60,000 bases of DNA from Cryptomeria japonica. Taxonomy: Eukaryota; Streptophyta; Pinopsida; Cupressales; Cupressaceae. The stretch is taken from the NCBI RefSeq assembly GCF_030272615.1, contig NC_081410.1:146160349-146220348 (forward strand), given 5' to 3'. The notes under the pieces were generated by a model. It ran no database searches and had not been told where the DNA came from. It saw only the letters and a list, made by a program, of their open reading frames with translations. The position numbers were made by a program, and so were the translations under genes. Shown in pieces: positions 43,283 to 54,524 of the stretch (its first letter is position 1; the number at the start of each line of letters is the position of its first letter).

Positions 43283-44500
43283 TCTTCTACCTCAATAGCC
43301 GATTTTTTCCTTTTCCTGGAAATAAGAAACTAGATACCCCAAGGATTCCAAAGAGGCTTCCCTAACACCTGTAGAGCAGGGGTCATTCTCTTCATTCTGA
43401 CAATACACAAAACACGCATGATTTCTCCAAATGAAATCATTCCCTGGTAACTCTTTATTTTTTATCCATTTTTGAGAATGAAGCTTACATGTCAACTTGA
43501 AATGGAGAGACAAAAGGCATACTGTAGTCCTTTGTCCAACCTTCATATATTTGAAGCATTTTAAGCGGAGACCTTTGAAGTCAAGGAACAGCAGCCAGGA
43601 CCAGCCGTCTGCCAGGATGTGAACCTCATTGCAGATAGGTTTCAAAAGATTTACAAACCCTGACAAACCTCAGATGCAGTCCACCCTCCTCTGAGTTTAT
43701 TATTACAAACTCACCAGCGGATCCTACTAATATTTCGAGCAGTTGGACATTTCTTGGGACTGGTGGCAAAGAAAACTCAAACAGGAACCTTTGAGAGAGG
43801 TTCCGGATTTGGGTCAAATAAGGGTTTCCAAGGTCTCAAACACAGGCCAAATCTACCATGAAACCAGTGGCTGCTATTCTGAAGAAATTCTCTCTGTGCG
43901 ACAGCTTCAAACTTAATATGAAAAAGCCCTAGAAAGCAGGGAAATTATAGGAAAAGAGGTGTTTGTCTACGTCTTTGCATCCATCTAGCAATCTCAGATT
44001 GATGTAGATGAGCTCCCATGAAGTGACCCACAAATGAGAGAGGGCCATGCTTTTCCTTAATATTAAGAATGCATATTGACGAGTTTGAAATGGTAGCCAC
44101 CTTCTTAGCCACAATACGGGAACCCCACCCAATGCAGAAATACAATGCTGTAAAATAAAGCCCGATGAAACATCCCTCACCTCAACCAAAACCTTAAAAT
44201 AAAGCCCGATGAAACATCCCTCACCTCAACCAAAACCTTACCACTCTTCAGATCTACAGTATTCACCTCTCCATTATCAATGAGGGGTTTGATACCAAGA
44301 TTGCATTGCCCAACAAGCACCTCCTTTGGGGCATAGAAGAAAGCTGAAATCAAATTATCAAGACAAAATTTCCCATAATGGTGATAAGGGTTAGAGGCAT
44401 TCTTACAAATCAGATGCCCCTTATCGCTCGGATCAAGCACAGGCTGAGATGAAGCGTGACTATTACTTTTAGGTTTAACAAGATTTAAGAACCCCTTCAT
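43283..44500 (-). pseudogene. LINE ORF1 relic, 5' part (DUF4283-like and zinc knuckle)
   Basis: From ATG 44500: MKGFLNLVKPK, then VEVRDVSSGFI near 44200. Next is a DUF4283-like block over shifting frames (VGHFMGAHLHQSEIARW at 44040; FHIKFEAVAQREFL; SHWFHGRFGLCLRPW; SAGEFVIINSEEGGL). A degenerate knuckle (LDFKGLRLKCFKYMKVGQRT, 43590-43525) follows. DUF4283 plus a CCHC-like knuckle is typical of plant L1-type ORF1. A 44-bp tandem duplication (44151-44238) and several shifts inactivate it. It continues at 37160 after the copia insertion. Confidence 0.7.
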
Positions 44501-45100
44501 AAGAATTGAAGTATTAGTGTGCTTTATGCCCTACACTTGTGACAAGGCTTTTTTATAGGGTACACCATTAGCCACTGCTCTTCCAAAGCCATCATTTATC
44601 CAATACTTCATTGCCCTCGTTTGCCGTGGACCACTTGTATTTGCTACCTCAAAACCCTAGTGGCTCTTGTTGATTGTACTGAGAGATCCTTATTTGCCTC
44701 AAAGTTCAATTCTTAGTGCACTAATGAAGGAGTTCTTAAAACAGATTTCTAAAGCAAGCTTGGGATTGTGACATGTCTCAATCCTAAACACACACAACAC
44801 AAATAAACTAAGTTATTGGTCTTGACGTTTTTTTGGGTCGAGTTTTGGGTCTGCCCATATAAAGACATATAAAAATCAGAAACATATAGATATTTGCAGT
44901 ATTAATTAAGTTCAAAATACCACACAGCATCATATATTGCATAATAAACAAAACCACCATAAAATGTATTACAATGTCAATTAGTCTAATTCGAATGTCA
45001 TGATATATGTTATATATTAAAATTATAAAATAATAATGTGAAGTGTCAACAATTAGCCATCATTGATCAAGTATCATCATATGGGTCTTAAAAAATATTA
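44501..45100. other. Gene-free stretch
   Basis: Nothing recognised; AT-rich from about 44870. Confidence 0.4.
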
Positions 45101-46812
45101 TCATCACCATTCATATTAGATCATGTAGGTATTGGTAAATTAGAAGAACATCAATAGTGCCACTAGCACTAGCATTGGCATTTGCACTAGCTGGCTCGTT
45201 ATCAACATCAAGTGCAACAAAGTGGGAATTGGAAGCATCCAATTCAATATGCTTTGGTTCGGTATCCCACTTCCTTGTAACCACTTTGTTTGTGTGAAAG
45301 GAGCTGTAAGTTTTCATGCACATACACTAAGTCGTCTACCTTTTTTAAGTGTAGTTGATTGCATTTTATTGAGTGGATGGAGGACTATGTGCTCTAATAG
45401 TGCCACTAGCACTAGCATTGGCATTTGCACTAAGTGGCTCGTTATCAACATCAAGTGCAACAAATTGGGAATTGGAAGCATCCAATTCAATATGCTTTGG
45501 TTTGATATCCCACTTCCTTGTAACCACTTTGTTTGTGTGAAAGGAGCTGTAAGTTTTCATGCACATACACTAAGTCGTCTACCTTTTTAAGTGTAGTCGA
45601 TTGCATTTTATTGAGTGGATGGAGGACTATGTGCTCTAATTCCTTTTAGATGCAGATGAACTAGCAACCTATTAGGACAAAATTAGAGAGTAGTTATAAA
45701 ATCTAAATTATAAATATAAATGAAACTTTAAAGATAAAAGATTTTTTATAAAACTTGTGATAAAATTTTGATCACAAGAGGTTGTATGTGTGAATGATGG
45801 GTCATGGAAGTATCACCAATAATGAGCATTGACCTTGCACTTATCATGAAGAGCATCAATACTAAAGCCAATGTAGCGTACAAAATCCATGAACTCAATT
45901 CTCATTGCATCTTGCATGTCAGGACAACGTAGAGTCTACAAAGTGTTTCTTTGTATCCTTGATTGATTTTGGCATCTCTATATGGGGCAATTCTTGTTTA
46001 CACAGAAAGGAGCTCAACACTATAACATTCGGGCCTCAATGAAAAGATAAGAAGATGTAGGGGAGTGGTCATTTTGTTCTTTCTCCTTAAAATTTTTGTG
46101 TAGTTCTTTGAAGAAAGTTTCTTCAGGATTTTGCTCTGCAATTATGATGGCTTCCATCTTTTAAATCATTGAGCAAATGTCATCATATATCTCTCCGAAA
46201 TAAGGCCTATCCATGTCGTTATAGCTGATCATACCCAGTGTGGGCTCGGTGATACTAAAGGGATATTCAACATGATCCCACCAAATGTCATATAAAATTA
46301 TTTGCTTAATATTTGCTGCCATTGTAGTGCTAGATTGGTTCCATATGAACTAGTTTGGGTTAATGACCATTTTAGAAAGTGCCCTTTGAACCTTTACAAG
46401 TTATCTCAAGATAATTATGTTGGAGGCAAAACAAGTCTCAACAACCTATTTGAAAATCAAAATTAAAATAAAATTTAAAAGTGTACTAAAGTGAAACATA
46501 TTTACTAAAATAAATCTTATATTGCTATTCTTACCTACAATAGCTCCAATTTCAAGGATGTTTTGAAATGCCTTGTGACATATGGTGGTCGGTGATGAAC
46601 ATTTGGATCTCGTTGCCCTCCACATGCACCTATTTGATCCGATCAATTTTGGTGCCAATTTTTTTGTAGCTTAAGATTGAAGGAGTGGATAGCACAAGGT
46701 GTCCAAGAAATGTTTGAATAACTCTCCTCAACCAATAACCCAATTGTTTACAATTTTTGACATTCTCTACTATGATTTGCACAACGTTTTGAGGGGTCAC
46801 TATTAAGCACAC
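45101..46812 (-). pseudogene. hAT transposase relic, C-terminal part
   Basis: On the minus strand from 46812: VTPQNVVQIIVENVKNCKQL, matching the N-V-V-Q-x-(V/I)-x-D-N-x-x-N core block of DUF659-type hAT transposases, then LVLSTPSILSYKKIGTKIDR. After gaps comes VEYPFSITEPTLGMISYNDM / DRPYFGEIYDDI (46290-46160), and around 45930 DAMRIEFMDFVRYIGFSIDA. Stops and shifts are dense. It continues the pieces at 51885-52375 and 56511-56850, so one transposase gene has been split by two later insertions. Confidence 0.65.
45153..45640. repeat. Tandem duplication, 243-bp period
   Basis: aatagtgccactagcac... at 45153 is repeated from 45396 with about ten differences. It includes a small (gcactag)(gcattt) motif run. 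It lies within the hAT relic's 3' region; the open frames on both strands here follow the repeat. Confidence 0.9.
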
Positions 46813-47062
46813 AAATATATAAAGAGGGTGGGGGGGTTGGGGAGTGGGGGTGAATCAGTATTTGCAAATTTCAACTTGATTGAACATTAATTATCATTAA
46901 TAATTTTCCCAAGTATCAATCCAAAACATCATAGCAACATTCACTAATCTTTCCTTGATGTAAAAGCAACTTATCAAATCATAAACACACATCCACACAA
47001 TAGATCAACAAATTTATGTGTAAACCTAGATTGGGAAAAACCACAGTGAGAACAACTGCTTG
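46813..47062 (-). repeat. LTR-like sequence interrupted by giant LTR B (left part)
   Basis: Contains a G-rich run (46825-46850) followed by gtgaatcag and, on the minus strand, GTGGTTTTTCCCAATCTAGG, text typical of plant LTR R/U5 regions. It resumes at 50847. Its own termini were not resolved. Confidence 0.4.
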
Positions 47063-47067
47063 GATCC

Positions 47068-50000
47068 TGTTGATGTGTTTTTTATGCACATACGAACACA
47101 AAATAAAATACCCAAAAGTATCTTATCCTCTCTTGAACAAAGCTTCTCAAATGTTGAAGATTGGCTTAAGGATCACTTGAGACAACTCCAAGGTTCTGGT
47201 ATGTTGGGTCACGACGTATGGATAAGCACAGTTGGTTGATGTGATTGCTGGTATCACAAAGGGACTTGTGTTGAATTGTCGAACGCTTGAATTGCTGGAA
47301 CTTGATCATCCAATGTTTCAATCTTGTGATGCTTTTTTGTCCTAAACTAACTTGAATTAAAAAAAAAGGGCAAAAGGAAAGGGTTGAGAGAGTCTATTCT
47401 AAGACCTAGAATGTAAGAAGATGGATGAATGATTTGATGGAATCCTACTGGGCAAGGTCTCACCATCAAACTGAACAATTTGACACAAGCTCACTGCAAT
47501 CTTCTAAGGACGTTTCAAAGACGTTCAAATCATTACCATCAAACATTGCTCACTATTCAAGTTAACACATAAACAATGGACGCATAACAATTTGAATTTA
47601 AGCTCATATCACTCTAGTTGATCGTGCAAGGCACACTTACAATCAGCAAGAGGCTAGTGTTATGGACAAAACGGATTCCACATAAGTGCATTCAACAAAT
47701 TCTTCCATTCAATCTAATTAACATAAAAATAAATTGAGAAGTAGAACCATGAGGCTTGTTGAAATAACAAATTTCACCATAACTTCAATGAAAAGAGTAT
47801 CTCATTTACGAGTCATAACAACAATTCTTCCTTCTCCTAATCTACTCTAACTTCTATTCTATTCCTCTCCCGCTACTAACTATTCCCTATTTGCTAACTA
47901 TTAACCTTTACAAATGAAGAGCTTGAGCCTTTTATAATGCTTTCAATACAATTTGATGACTCAGATCAATTTAAGATCAATGGCTGAGATTTTACAATGA
48001 AAACCCTAATCAAGGTTTGTTCAACAAACTCAGTTTTGGCCAATGAAATAATTACAACACTTTGGCATGACCAATAGATAATGAGGGTAGGTGCCTCAGA
48101 GTTTGTGACCTCATGGATGAGCTTGGTGCATTGAATCTAGACATGTTGAGGTGGAATTCCTCTGATTGGGGAGTGGTGACTAGGATGATGACTATGACAC
48201 TACCTTTAACTTGCACTTTGTAGGTTTGATAGATCATCATGAAAGAATATTTCTTGATACTCAACATTATTCAGCTTTATGATGGTGACGGTGATCTTCT
48301 AACTTTGATTAACTTTTTTAAAACTGTCTTCTCGAATGCCTTGATCATGGAAGTGCAAGGTATAAATCTTAGTATTGAAGTATTGATGAACTTCTGATGT
48401 CACCGTTGTCTCTGTCCTTCAGAATTCCTTCTCTTGTGACTCCCTAAATGGTGTTGATGTTGTAGATCATGTCTTTGTGTAAGTGAATGCTTCTTGTGTG
48501 ATCTCCTTATTTCTTTCTTCATCTCCTACAAAAGAAACAAGCAAGTATCAAATACACATGATGTATAGGTTTAATAAGAGCATATAAAGAGAATTCGCCC
48601 TCATGAAGGGACACTCGCAGTTTTTTTTTTGCTCGTAAAAAGGGGTGTCTTGAAGTTTACTCCACTCTTGATTTTCATGAAGTTGTCCTTGTCTTTGAAC
48701 TTACTTTCCTTCATTATATGAGCTTAACCCAAAATGACTCTTTCCAAACTTGCACCTTCGCCTTCAACTAGGAACACATGAAGTAGAGTTCACTCACTTG
48801 AAACTTGCTCTTGAAGCTCGATTTGTAAAATTCGCTCATGTGTCTTCATTTTTGAAGTTCGCTGATGTAGCTCAATTCCTGAAGCTCACTCATCTCCTCC
48901 ATTTTGTGAAGTTCGACATGAAGTTCTTGAGGTCTTGGAGATGAAATGAATTTCAAATGAACTTTCCTTCAATCTTTTTGTTGTTTCATTGATTTAATCC
49001 TTACACTTATACATACACTCAAACAAAGCTCTTAAGGAAAATTCGCTCATCTCCCTCCAATCATGAAGTTCGCTCATGTAGGTGAGTTTATGAAGTCCAA
49101 TTCGCTTATGTATGTTAATTCATGAAGTTGAGATTTGCTCATGTAGGTTTGAACATGAAGTTGAGATTTGCTCATGTAGCTCAATTCATGAAGTTGAGAT
49201 TCGCTCTTGATACTTCCTACATGAAGTTCACTCATCTCATTGAGTTTATGAAGTTTGCTCATGTGCCTCCAAACATGAAGTTGAAATTCTCGCATGTATG
49301 TTTGAGGATGAAGATTGCTCTAAATGGTGTGCACATGAAGTTTGTTTCAATCACCTTGCTTGTTAAGTTCGCTTGTCTCTCTCAACTCATGAAGTTCGCT
49401 CCATTTCTCCAACTCATGAAGTTCGCTCCAAATTCTCAACTCATGAAGTTCGCTCCAAATCTCCAGGTCATGAAGTTCGCTCCAAATTCTCAACTCACGA
49501 AGTTCACTCCAAATCTCCAGGTCATGAAGTTTGCTCCAAATTCTCAACTCATGAAGTTTGCTCCAAATTCTCAACTCATGAAGTTTGCTTGTGTTGTTGA
49601 GTTCGTGAAGTTCATTTCAAATTGAATCCATTCAAGGTAAGTGCTATCAAACATCCTTCGCTCCTCTACTTTCAATTTCGCTCATGTAGGCTTGAAGGTG
49701 AAGTTCGCTCATGTATGCTTATTGATGAAGTTCGCTCCACATCCCAAGTCATGAAGTTCACTCCAAATCATCAAGTCATGAAGTTCGTTCCAAATCATCA
49801 ACTCATGAAGTTCACTCCAAATCCTCAAGTCATGAAGTTCGCTCCAAATCCTCAAGTCATGAAGTTCGCTCTTGAGTGTTTGAACATGAAGTTGGTGCTC
49901 TCAAATTTCCTTCATTCCTTCACTTTCAACATGAAGAAGTCTGCTCGTGTCCTCCAATTCATGAAGTTCGCTCCAAATCATCAAGTCTGAAGTTCGCTTC

Positions 50001-50841
50001 AAATCATCAAGTCATGAAGTTCGCTCCAAATTCTCAAGTCATGAAGTTCGCTCCAAATTCTCAACTCATGAAGTTCGCTCCAAATGCTCAACTCATGAAG
50101 TTCACTCTTGAGTGTTTGAACATGAAGTAAGTGCTCTCAAATTTCCTTCATTCCTCTACTTCCAATTTCACTCATGAAGGCTTGAAGGTGAAGTTCACTC
50201 CAAATCTCCAACTCATGAAGTAAAACCTATTGAAGACTTGGAGATGAAGTAGATTACGAATGAGCTTGTCAATATTTTTGTTGCGCATGAATTTAATCCC
50301 TGGAATATCTCATTCAAACGCTCAAACTCATACTTACACATATTCTCAAACAAGGCACTCAAGGGAAATTTGCTCATCTACCTCTCAACATGAAGTTTGC
50401 TCATTTAACTCAACTCCCGAAGTTTGCTCATGTAGGTGAGTTTATGAAGTGGATTTCAAATCAAGACTAAACTCTCCTTTGCTCACTTTCACTTACTCTC
50501 TCAACTTCAATGATAACATGCTCAACATGAGATCTTAAGATGATTTTTCGCTCTGTGGGAGAAGTGCAAGAAGTTTGCTACATAAGGGGTGCACATGAAG
50601 TGAAGTTCACTTCTCAAGAGGAGCACTTGAAGGGACCCTCTAATTAGCAATTCTCATGACATCTAGACTTTGCAAACTTACTTACTTCACACTCATGCAA
50701 GACTATCCACCTGACTCCTAGCCATTTGAGCGCCTATACCTCTCTAATGCAAAGGCTAATAGCTAAACACAACCTAGAAAGTAGGAAAAAAAGTGGGGGG
50801 TCCCCATTTGCGATGGGGCGATGTGTGAATACCTCACAACA
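47068..50841 (-). mobile_element. Giant solo LTR B (3774 bp) of the TGTTGTG family
   Basis: Flanked by the 5-bp duplication gatcc (47063-47067 and 50842-50846). On the minus strand it starts TGTTGTGAGGTATTCACACA, then the hairpin CCCCATCGCAAATGGGG. A long array of ~28-bp units follows (48770-50450). A TATA box (TTATAAAAGGC) sits at 47927-47937, 869 bp before the 3' end CACATCAACA. The 3' kilobase is similar to LTRs A and C (e.g. gcaaaaggaaagggtt at 47369, also at 18136). There is no internal region. Confidence 0.9.
48770..50450. repeat. 28-bp tandem array in giant LTR B
   Basis: Dozens of copies of a unit based on catgaagttcgctccaaat (plus strand), densest at 49375-49600 and 49720-50110, where the period is about 26-30 bp. 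On the LTR's sense strand each unit carries GGAGCGAACTTCAT. The long open frames here (e.g. 49122-49625, with MKFAPNSQL repeats) arise because a unit near 30 bp keeps frames open; they are not genes. Confidence 0.9.
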
Positions 50842-50846
50842 GATCC

Positions 50847-51884
50847 ATTGCCCAAATTTAGCCTCACAAGAAAACAAGAATATAATAAGGAATTTACAAT
50901 ATGAAGTAGGCACCAACCTACCAGAGGCACTTATCTCCAATTACATTAGCAAGCACCAACCTACAATAGACACCGATCCCCTAATCAAGATCTAAGCACC
51001 CATCAACATGTGAGACACCAATTTCAACAAAATACAAGAGATATGAAACGTGTTTTGTGGACCTTCAATATTGAATACTCAACTTCTTTTTGATCTGAGC
51101 AGCTTCAAAACATCTAAATACAATTCATATGATATTGAATGCTTGCACATCTATCACACCTTCCGAAATATAATCATTAAGTACATTCTAGGAATGAGCT
51201 TAGATCAACTATATATATGAATTACAATGATAGTCATTCACATGTTGGCCTAGAATAAGATTACTCCATCTACAAGTTGGCCACAAGAATAAACCTTACA
51301 CCAAACATGTAATAGGCTCGGTCCAAAAGCTCACACGTTACTCCAGAAGAAGGGAAACTCGTTACGCAATACATGTTCCATTGGCCCCAATGTACATCTA
51401 AATGCTATCTCCGGCTGTCGCACATTACAACCCTGTGGCACATAATCTAGAACATCAACACAGTTGACCAATCAAGTACAGTGAACACTCTGCTACTAAG
51501 CTTCCGTGCACTGAAGCTTAGCCACTGAAACCTTGGAATATGATGTGTCGTATGTTTACTTGCCTATCCAAACTGTAGGCCACAACTCTCAACTGTGACA
51601 GAATGCGGAACCCAACACTTTGACAGTGCAACTGAATGCACATATTGTTTCTACACAACAGACAATAGAAACATACCGTAGATGCTTCTAGACAACAGTA
51701 CATAATATATACAATCAGGGACAACATAAATTAGAGTGTAATGATACATTAAGAGAGCTATCTAGTATAGCTTGCCAATTTGGAACTCAAATGCTCAGTC
51801 ATGTCATGTTAGAAGCAATCTCACTAATTTGCTGAGTCCTTTGACATCACACCTTTGACATACCTTTGACATTAGTGACAACAC
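50847..51884. repeat. LTR-like sequence interrupted by giant LTR B (right part) and flank
   Basis: Resumes the LTR-like text after the gatcc duplication. caccaacctac occurs twice (50910 and 50955). No gene. Together with 46813-47062 and LTR B it forms the block that separates two parts of the hAT relic. Its exact ends are unresolved. Confidence 0.35.
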
Positions 51885-52375
51885 AATGTTCAACAACTTC
51901 CTTAATGGCTATCATGAGAAAGTTAGCAATAAATGCACCATCCTTCATCTCCCCTTCACAATCCACTTCTCTTAAAAACATTGTGCCTTGAGGGAACGTT
52001 GCAATGACATTGACCAATTTTTGCATCTTTCCATCTATTGAAAATGATGGACACCTTTGTTTTGGCCCATGAATCCCTTATGGGTTTCAATGAATCTTTT
52101 ACAAACTTTTACCTCTTTTTCCCATAAGTTGCTACACCTTCTCTAAACATAGGCCCTTGTATCCTTTTGGAACCTCATTAATTTACTTCACTGTTTGTTA
52201 TGGTGAGCAAACAACATTGAAAGCCAATCATAGATACTTATAGTTATGTGTTGATTGACAATCTCTCAAGAGATTTTTTGAAATGCCATTTCCAATGATC
52301 CCTTTGATCTCTTATGTATAAAGGCCGTAGTGCAGCATAAAATGGGTGGCTCTTTATAGGTTGTAGATTAGATGG
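51885..52375 (-). pseudogene. hAT transposase relic, middle part
   Basis: Minus strand, from 52330: RSKGSLEMAFQ, then NEVPKGYKGLCLEK near 52170 and a damaged LMGKR block. Next come HGPKQRCPSFSIDGKMQ and LVNVIATFPQGTMFLREVDC, then EGEMKDGAFIANFLMIAIKE. The S-D-G, I-A-x-x-P-x-G-x-x-F and I-A-x-x-L blocks in this order are diagnostic of DUF659-type hAT transposases. It is cut on the right by LTR C (52381) and on the left near 51885. Confidence 0.8.
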
Positions 52376-52750
52376 CGGTGTGTTGTGACCATTTCACACA
52401 TTGCCCCATTGCAAATGGGGACCCCTGCTTTTTTGCTTTTTAGGGTCTGTTTTCTGGGTCTTTTAGGGTTTTGTTTGTTAGCCTTTAACTTTCGAGTGTC
52501 GCCAAGGGGATCACCTGGATAGCAGGTTCTGCTTGAGTTAGGTCAAGTTGGTGAGTGATGAAGTTTGGAAAGTCCTGATCCTGAAATTTGGCTAAGTCTG
52601 GAAAGTCCCGATCCTGAAATTTGGCTAAGTCTGGAATGTCCTGATCCTGAAATTTGACTAAGTTTGGAAAACTGAAGAATCCTCCGAAAACTAGATTTTG
52701 CAATATAACTCTTGGAGGTTTGAAACCACTCTCAAACATCCTGAAAGTAT

Positions 52751-52800
52751 ATATGGAATATAACTTAAAGTATAATTATACTTAAATGTTATATTCCATA
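52751..52800. repeat. 50-bp AT palindrome in giant LTR C
   Basis: Arms atatggaatataac and gttatattccata enclose a second inverted pair (taaagtata / ttatactta). Equivalent to 20614-20655 in LTR A. Confidence 0.9.
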
Positions 52801-52832
52801 AAATGATCCTGACGGAGAGTTCAAAAAGTCAA

Positions 52833-54184
52833 ATTTCGCTCCTGACCCTTCCAGAGGGTCCAAAGCAAATCTAGCCCCTGACCCTTCCAGAGGGTCCAGG
52901 GCGAAAATCAACCTAGGACTCATTTCTTGCCTTATTTGACCAAATTTTGCCTTGTGAAGTGGTTTGAAACTTGAACATTGAGCAGTTTAGCCTGGGATGA
53001 AGATTTCGCTCCTGACCCTTCCAGAAGGTCCAGAGCGAAAATCTTATTTGAGCTTATTTGTCACTAATTTTGGCTAAATTTTTATGTGCAGGGTCTCTTG
53101 GAATGAAGATTGGACGTCACTTGATACATTTGAAGATTTGGAAGGATGCAGAATGATGAATTTTGGACAAAGAAGGCAAATTCGCTCCTGACCCTTCCAG
53201 AGGGTCTAGGGCGAAAATCTTAGTAGAGGACATTTCTTGCTTAGTTTGGGCGAATTGGAGTATCAAAGGCATGATGAAAGGTGGAGAGAGCATGATGAAA
53301 GCCTAGGCACATTTGGAGATGAAAGAATGAAGGAGTTTTGTCAAGGAAAGGCAATTTCGCTCTTGACCCTTCCAGAGGGTCCAGAGCGAAATTCCTTTTA
53401 AACACATTTTTTTGGCCTTTCTTGGACATGAAATCCTATTCTTAGCACAATGCAAGATGAAACCTACCTTGCAAAGAAGTTTCAAGTTGGAAAAATGATG
53501 ATTTTTGGTCAAGAATGAAAATTTCGCTCCTGACCCTTCCAAAGGGTCCAGAGTGAATTTTCTCAAAATCACTCTTTGCTATCAAGTTTTGCTAAGGCAA
53601 GTATGGGATAAGGTGAAAATAGAAGGAATTGAGCCCAAATGAGAAAAATCACTCCTGACCCTTCCAGAGGGTCCAGGGCGAAAATTCTTCAAACACATAT
53701 TTGCTCTTGCGAAATCAAGTGAATCTTGGGTTGAACGTGAAAAGAGAAGTGTTTTTTAGCCTTGAAGGTGGATTGAAGTTGAGATGATGAAAGATTAAGC
53801 CTAAGGAGGAAAAGTCGCTCCTGACCCTTCCAGAGGGTCTAGGGCGAAAAAACCTAAGTCCACCTTTTTCCTCCTAGGTTGAATGAAGCTAAGTCTGGAA
53901 CGCAATGAAAAAGCCTATTTGGGATGCCTTGAAGGGGTTGTGAACTTTAGAAAATGAAAATTTTGAGCCCAATTATAAATTTCGCTCCTGACGCTTCCAG
54001 AGGGTCCAGAGCAAAATTCCCAAAAATGCAATGTTTCCTTCAAATTTTTGATGAGCTAGCCCAGTGATGGAGGTGAATGAACCCTGGAGATCGCCTTGAA
54101 GGAGTTTAATGATCAAACTAAGGTGAAATTTTGGCCTAAAATTGAAAATCGCTCCTGACCCTTCCAGAGGGTCCAGGGCGAAAT
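52833..54184 (+). repeat. Ten-copy hairpin array in giant LTR C
   Basis: Hairpins start near 52833, 52873, 53004, 53181, 53354, 53522, 53649, 53814, 53980 and 54149. Each has outer arms TTTCGCTC/GAGCGAAA, inner arms GACCCT/AGGGTC and a TCCAG loop. From the third copy on, spacing is mostly 165-177 bp. The 130 bp between hairpins is much less conserved than the hairpins. Confidence 0.92.
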
Positions 54185-54513
54185 CTTGAAGAAACTTCAC
54201 TAAGCCTCAAACAAACCTTGATATTCCCAAATTTCGCCAAATTTGCCAAATTCAAGACATTTGGGAGGTTGAATTAAATGCGCATTAATTGAGGCATTGG
54301 CAATTTAATAAATTAATTTTTAGGCCTTGAAATAATACAAATTTTTACCTTGGAGGCACTAAAATTAATTTTTAAAATTAAAAAAATAAAAGGTGAGCGC
54401 TCAAGAGCATTTATTTGCTTTTACAAGCAAGTCGGCCTCCTTTTAGGTGAGATTTTATCTTATTTTATTACTAAAAACCTAGGTCGGCCTCATGGTTAAT
54501 TAGGGTGAGCGCC

Positions 54514-54524
54514 CTATATAAGAG
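54514..54524 (+). promoter_or_regulatory. TATA-like box downstream of the hairpin array
   Basis: CTATATAAGAG, 330 bp after the last hairpin. The partial LTR D has a TATA (CATATAAATG, 59796-59805) at the same place relative to its own array and followed by similar leader text (gagcgaat/gcagcgaatt repeats). Confidence 0.55.

Noticed and set aside
49122-49990. Open frames of 122-167 codons with MKFAPN-type repeats
   Set aside because: They arise from the near-30-bp tandem array inside LTR B; frames are open on both strands and there is no other sign of coding.
46798-51877. CACTA at 46798 and TAGTG at 51873 as ends of a CACTA transposon around LTR B
   Set aside because: Only the first five bases match, flanking triplets (ggt, aca) differ, and the interior looks like LTR sequence.
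53241-54200. Minus-strand frames sharing an FALDPLEGS motif
   Set aside because: The shared peptide is the translation of the repeated hairpin of LTR C, not a protein family.
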